Origin: Oceanidesulfovibrio marinus
GTDB lineage: Bacteria > Desulfobacterota > Desulfovibrionia > Desulfovibrionales > Desulfovibrionaceae
Assembly (NCBI RefSeq): GCF_013085545.1
Contig: NZ_CP039543.1
Location: 4,697,436-4,761,435 of the forward strand
Length of the DNA stretch: 64,000 bases
Direction of reading: 5' to 3'
The position numbers and the translations under genes are program-made. This document shows positions 60,168-64,000 of this stretch, piece after piece. Every line of letters starts with the position of its first letter. Within the stretch, counting starts at the first letter, position 1. The notes under the pieces were generated by a model, which saw only the letters and a program-made list of their open reading frames with translations, was not told the origin of the DNA and did no database searches.

Positions 60168-60695
60168 ATGGCTGAAGTCATTGTCCTGGGCATAGATCCC
60201 GGAACCCGCTGCACCGGCTACGGCGTGGTGCGCGAGGTTTCCGGCCAGGCCGTGCTGGTGGCGGCCGGGGCTATCCGTCCTCCGGCCAAGGCTACCATGG
60301 CCAAGCGGCTGGGCGAGATCTACAAGGGTATCGCCAAGGTCATCGAGCAGTACGGACCCCACGAGGTGGCCATGGAGGAGGTCTTCACCTACAAGAACGT
60401 CACCTCGGCGCTCAAGCTTGGCCAGGCGCGCGGCGCGGCCATGGCGGCCTGCGCCGTGCACGGTCTGGAGGTGCGCGGCTACAACCCCATGGCCGTCAAG
60501 AAGAGCATTGTGGGCACGGGCCGCGCGGACAAAAACCAGGTGGCCTACATGGTTGCGCAGGTGCTGGGCACCAAAGCCCGGCAGGAGTGCGAGAGCTGGC
60601 CAGCGGACGTGACCGACGCCCTGGCCATGGCCGTGTGCCATCTCAACTCCCGGCGGCTGGCCAGACTTACCGAAGCGGCAGGCGGCATGCGGTGA
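60168..60695 (+). CDS. ruvC: Holliday junction resolvase RuvC
   Basis: A 175-residue endonuclease. First acidic residue in VLGIDPGTRCTGYG, second in VAMEEVFTYKNVTSALKLGQARG, third and fourth in ADVTDALAMAVCH. It cuts Holliday junctions symmetrically after branch migration by RuvAB. Length is normal. It is the first of the ruvCAB set and is separated from yebC by a repeat element. Confidence 0.96.
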   Translation: MAEVIVLGIDPGTRCTGYGVVREVSGQAVLVAAGAIRPPAKATMAKRLGEIYKGIAKVIEQYGPHEVAMEEVFTYKNVTSALKLGQARGAAMAACAVHGLEVRGYNPMAVKKSIVGTGRADKNQVAYMVAQVLGTKARQECESWPADVTDALAMAVCHLNSRRLARLTEAAGGMR

Positions 60696-60769
60696 GCCCC
60701 AGGCGCGGCCGCGGACGATCACGATTTTCCAAACAGCGGGCCGCAACAGGCCGCCCGGACCCCATAGCC

Positions 60770-61366
60770 ATGATAGCGTATCTGGAAGGACGTCTCCTGG
60801 AAGTCGGCGAGAGCTCCCTGGTCCTCGTTACCGAGGGCGGGGTGGGGTATGAGCTTTACGCACCCGTGCCGCTGCTTGCGCGCCTGCCCGTGCGTGGCGA
60901 GCAGCTCACAGTGTATGTACAGACAATCGTGCGCGAGGACGCCATCGAGCTGTACGGCTTCGAGGACTGGGAGTCGCGCAAGCTCTTCGCCATGCTCATC
61001 TCCATCTCCAAGCTGGGCCCCAAGACCGGCCTGGCCATCCTCTCCATGTACTCGCCGGACGACCTGCGGCGCGTCGTGGCGGACGAGGATGTGGCCGCGC
61101 TCACCAAGGTGCCGGGCATCGGCAAAAAGACCGGCCAGCACATCTTTCTGGAGCTCAAGTATAAGCTCAAGGACACGGTGGGCGGCCTGCCGGCGGCCGG
61201 TCCGGCCGGAAGCGTGCTGCGCGATGCGGTGACAGGACTGGTGAACCTGGGGTATTCCGAAGAGGAAGCGCGCCCGGCCGTGGAGCAGGCTCTGGCGGAT
61301 GACGCCGACCTGGACGTGGCCGAGGCATTGCGTGCGGCGCTCAAGCGGCTGGCCGCCAAGCGATAA
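60770..61366 (+). CDS. ruvA: Holliday junction DNA helicase subunit RuvA
   Basis: A 198-residue junction-binding protein. Family opening MIAYLEGRLLEVGESSLVLVTEGGVGYELYAP, two HhH regions (ISKLGPKTGLAILS and LTKVPGIGKKTGQHIFLELK), and the C-terminal RuvB-contact domain (AVTGLVNLGYSEEEARPAVEQAL). The ATG at 60770 matches the family start. It is 74 bases after ruvC; a dispersed repeat separates it from ruvB. Confidence 0.96.
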   Translation: MIAYLEGRLLEVGESSLVLVTEGGVGYELYAPVPLLARLPVRGEQLTVYVQTIVREDAIELYGFEDWESRKLFAMLISISKLGPKTGLAILSMYSPDDLRRVVADEDVAALTKVPGIGKKTGQHIFLELKYKLKDTVGGLPAAGPAGSVLRDAVTGLVNLGYSEEEARPAVEQALADDADLDVAEALRAALKRLAAKR

Positions 61367-61490
61367 CAGGCTGCCCACACCTCTATGCCGGTTGTGTTGC
61401 TTCAAAAAATTCAAACCCTCACGTATTGCTATGTACGCATCGGCCTTGAACGTTTTGTGCGCCTTGGCAGCATGATTTCTGAACAGCCTA
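61366..61490 (+). repeat. Dispersed palindromic intergenic element, copy C
   Basis: ACAGGCTGCCC to GAACAGCCTA, 125 bp, starting at the last base of the ruvA stop codon. It aligns with the copy at 60002 in the same direction and with the reverse complement of 15443-15568. The halves are imperfectly self-complementary, so it could fold into one long hairpin. Confidence 0.75.
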
Positions 61491-61539
61491 TGATACAAGG
61501 TCTTTTTCAACGCTCAGCGATGACGCACCGGATTTTTTC

Positions 61540-62526
61540 ATGACAGAGCGCATGCCTCCAGAACAAATGCCCGGCAAGGCGCCGGGCGACGAGACCATCC
61601 GGCCGCAACGATTGGACGATTTCATCGGCCAGGATGACCTGCGCTCGAACCTCTCCGTCTATCTGCAGGCGGCCAGGGATCGCTGCCAGGCCATGGACCA
61701 TGCGCTGTTCTATGGCAACCCGGGCCTGGGCAAGACCACCCTGGCGCAGATCATGGCCTCGGAGCTGGGCGTGAATATCGTGCCCACCTCCGGCCCGGTG
61801 CTGGAGCGCGGCGGCGATCTTGCGGCCATCCTCTCCAACCTGGGCGCGCGGGACATCCTGTTCGTGGATGAGATCCACCGCATGCCGGCGGCTGTCGAAG
61901 AGATTCTCTACCCGGCCATGGAGGACTTCAAGCTCGACCTGGTCATCGGGCAGGGGCCGGCCGCACGCACCGTGAAGATAGATCTGGAGCCCTTCACCCT
62001 GGTGGGCGCAACCACTCGGCTCGGCCTGCTCACCTCGCCGCTGCGCGACCGCTTCGGCGTTATCCTGCGGCTGGAGTTCTACGCGCCGGACGATCTGGCG
62101 CGCATCGTCAAGCGCGCGGCCGCCATTCTGGGCATCAACATCACGGACGACGGCGCGCTGGAGATCGGCCGCCGGGCGCGGGGAACGCCGCGCATCGCCA
62201 ACCGGCTGCTGCGCCGGGTGCGGGACTTCGCCAGCGTGCACGGCAACGGCCTGGTGGACGCCGAGGCGGCATCCCAGGCCCTGGGACGCATGGACGTGGA
62301 CGAGCACGGCCTGGACCAGATGGATCGCAAGATCCTGGAGGTCATCATCCACCACTACGGTGGCGGCCCCGTGGGCGTGAAGACCATTGCCGTGGCCTGC
62401 TCCGAGGAAGTGCGGACCATCGAGGAAATCTACGAGCCGTTCCTCATCCAGCGCGGATTCATCAAGCGCACGCCGCGCGGCCGGGTGGCCACGGCGCGCG
62501 CCTACAAGCACCTGAACATATTCTAG
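61540..62526 (+). CDS. ruvB: Holliday junction branch migration ATPase RuvB
   Basis: A 328-residue AAA+ motor. Family opening [29 protein letters not shown], Walker [13 protein letters not shown], Walker [11 protein letters not shown], sensor [18 protein letters not shown], and the C-terminal winged helix ending [19 protein letters not shown]. It drives branch migration with RuvA. thyX starts nine bases after its stop. Confidence 0.97.
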   Translation: MTERMPPEQMPGKAPGDETIRPQRLDDFIGQDDLRSNLSVYLQAARDRCQAMDHALFYGNPGLGKTTLAQIMASELGVNIVPTSGPVLERGGDLAAILSNLGARDILFVDEIHRMPAAVEEILYPAMEDFKLDLVIGQGPAARTVKIDLEPFTLVGATTRLGLLTSPLRDRFGVILRLEFYAPDDLARIVKRAAAILGINITDDGALEIGRRARGTPRIANRLLRRVRDFASVHGNGLVDAEAASQALGRMDVDEHGLDQMDRKILEVIIHHYGGGPVGVKTIAVACSEEVRTIEEIYEPFLIQRGFIKRTPRGRVATARAYKHLNIF

Positions 62527-62535
62527 GAGGCGGAC

Positions 62536-63264
62536 ATGCCCGCTGTCGAAAGCCGGGTGGAGCTTCTGGCCCATACACCGGAAGCGCTCTCGCTCATCTT
62601 TGCCGCGTTCCGGCAGTGCTACCACAAGGGATTCGTGGGCGACATGTGGCCCAAGCTGCTGGCCGGCGAGGTGGACAAGGACAAGCAGGCGGAGTTCGTC
62701 TGCAACGTGCTGGAGTCCGGCCATACCAGCCCCATCGAGCATGTCTCCTTCACCTTCGCCATCGAGGGCGTGTCCCGCGCCCTGACGCACCAGCTGGTGC
62801 GCCACCGCATCGCCTCCTACTCCCAGCAGAGCCAGCGCTACGTGGACGGCAGCAACTTCGATTACATCCTGCCGCCGCACATCGGCCGCATTCCGGAGGC
62901 CAGGGAGCGCTTCGAGAAGTTCCTGGACGAGGTGGGCAGCGCCTACCGCGACCTGAAAGCGATCCTTGAGGAAAATGGCCGCAGGGGGCCCAAGGCCAAC
63001 GAGGACGCGCGCTTTGTGCTGCCCCAGGCGGCGGAGTCCAAGATTGTGGTCTCCATGAACTGCCGCACGCTCATTAACTTCTTCGAGCAGCGCTGCTGCA
63101 TGCGCGCGCAGTGGGAGATACGCGGCCTGGCCATGAAGATGCTGGCCCTGGTGCGCGAGGCCGTGCCCGTGATCTTCGACGCAGCCGGCGCCAAGTGCGA
63201 GCGGCTGGGCTACTGCCCGGAAGGGGAGAAGTTCAGCTGCGGTCGCTACCCCACGCGCGACTAG
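62536..63264 (+). CDS. thyX: Flavin-dependent thymidylate synthase ThyX
   Basis: A 242-residue enzyme with the ThyX motif RHRIASYSQQSQRY (RHRx7S). It makes dTMP from dUMP with FAD and methylenetetrahydrofolate, independent of ThyA. Other marks are SPIEHVSFTFAIEGVSRALTHQLVRHR and MNCRTLINFFEQRCCMRAQWEIR. GGAGG precedes the ATG. It is the last supportable gene in the window. Confidence 0.96.
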   Translation: MPAVESRVELLAHTPEALSLIFAAFRQCYHKGFVGDMWPKLLAGEVDKDKQAEFVCNVLESGHTSPIEHVSFTFAIEGVSRALTHQLVRHRIASYSQQSQRYVDGSNFDYILPPHIGRIPEARERFEKFLDEVGSAYRDLKAILEENGRRGPKANEDARFVLPQAAESKIVVSMNCRTLINFFEQRCCMRAQWEIRGLAMKMLALVREAVPVIFDAAGAKCERLGYCPEGEKFSCGRYPTRD

Positions 63265-64000
63265 GCTTCCCGACTTATACCTGCCTTTGGGCATGGCCGT
63301 AGAGCGGTTATTGCTCCTCGTTGTCCGAAATCGCGGAATTTGGCCGTATTCTCGGGGTGGAGCACTATACCCTAACGCCGGCGTGTGCTTTTTTCCCCAG
63401 AAATCGCTCGTATTGTTCCGGGGCAAGAGGGGCACCATGCCGCAGCTTAGGAAGGCTGATTATACCTGGCAAAAGGGCCGCGCGGTTGCTACGGTGGTGT
63501 CGTGTTACAATTGTAAGAATCAGTCATCCGTATAATTTTATTAGATAAAAAGAATATCAGGTCCGATGTCGGTGTTCGGCTGCCGCCAAGGCAGAGTTGT
63601 CCGGCGAGGCCTCTCCGTGAAACGTAGAGCCCGTGCCGCTTCCTAACATTGCAGCGCAGAGAGTGTGTGCGGAGTCGCCCTATCTCACAGTTTAGTCACA
63701 AGTGCAACAGGAGCCTGGAACACGAAAAGTACAAAAAAAGTCCGAAAAAGAGAGCATAGTCAAATTAAGTCTGTGGAAAATAATTTTCACAGGTGTGGAA
63801 AAGATGGGGGCGAGGCTATGAAAATCGTTGTACATAAAGAATCCTTAATCTTTGAAGCAGGGCATGGATTGAGAGGATTCTGCTGCTATTTTGATATGTT
63901 ATAGTGATTTGATGCTTGGGAAAAGCCATGCCTGCCACCAGACACAGGATTGCCATAATCCGCCTTGTCGGATTCAGAGCACCGACGTATCACCCCACGC
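63265..64000. other. Terminal AT-richer intergenic region, no gene seen
   Basis: Frames here are short and lack ribosome sites. The part after 63500 is AT-rich. It holds the palindrome TTACAATTGTAA (63505-63516) followed by a perfect TATAAT (63531-63536), and two TGTGGAAAA words at 63772 and 63794. A promoter or small RNA is possible. No partial gene at the right edge can be supported. Confidence 0.4.

Noticed and set aside
63772..63802. Two TGTGGAAAA words in AT-rich DNA, resembling DnaA boxes
   Set aside because: Each differs by one base from the TTATCCACA consensus, only two are present, and no dnaA, dnaN, rpmH or other origin-linked gene is near.

Overview
The window reads as chromosomal DNA of a high-GC, anaerobic, sulfate-reducer-type deltaproteobacterium, most likely in the Desulfovibrionales. 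The strongest pointers are a complete orange-protein (ORP) gene cluster with its own sigma-54 regulator, hypAB, a Liv transporter fused genetically to an acyl-CoA ligase, many two-component/HDOD/HD-GYP proteins, and a ruvCAB-thyX housekeeping block. Genes are densely packed with many ATGA/TGATG overlaps. No prophage, insertion sequence, CRISPR array or rRNA was seen.

Layout. 1-200: 5' part of a zinc-ribbon gene leaving the window. 594-7687 (all minus): hypA, hypB and a sigma-54 enhancer-binding protein (EBP), then a strong -24/-12 promoter with two upstream 15-bp dyads, then the ORP operon (two NifX-type proteins, a Gly/Met-rich DUF5320 protein, two ferredoxin-containing MinD-like ATPases, and an Mrp-ORP fusion). 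7930-16397: CBS-ACT protein, livG, acyl-CoA ligase, two related small membrane proteins, livH, livM, livK, livF: apparently one uptake-plus-CoA-activation unit. 16511-23932: TPR protein, PHP phosphoesterase, AMIN protein, type II NADH dehydrogenase-like enzyme, an unusual PII protein, PilZ protein, small zinc ribbon. 24011-26676: polar amino acid ABC transporter. 27010-35600: GntR regulator, exported protein, enolase-superfamily dehydratase, PrpR-type EBP, KDG-permease-like carrier and a split altronate-dehydratase-like enzyme with its own sigma-54 promoter. 35776-41587: HDOD hybrid histidine kinase coupled to a MinD-like ATPase with a degenerate receiver, divergent from a REC/HD-GYP regulator. 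41761-46908: methyltransferase, exosortase, and its apparent single VIT/vWA PEP-CTERM substrate. 47122-49904: OmpR-type two-component system and a small Ig-like exported protein. 50295-55587: oxidative plus non-oxidative pentose phosphate operon (gnd, zwf, tkt, tal) closed by a perfect 24-bp hairpin. 55732-56652: hicAB toxin-antitoxin and tRNA-Ala. 56857-63264: glycosyltransferase, rlmE, yebC, ruvC, ruvA, ruvB, thyX. 63265-64000: AT-richer DNA without a supportable gene.

Two regulatory circuits stand out because regulator, -24/-12 promoter and candidate upstream sites are all visible: the ORP operon and the sugar-acid operon. Two families of dispersed intergenic repeats are also present: a 125-bp palindromic element with CAGGCTG ends (three copies) and a multi-hairpin element (three copies).
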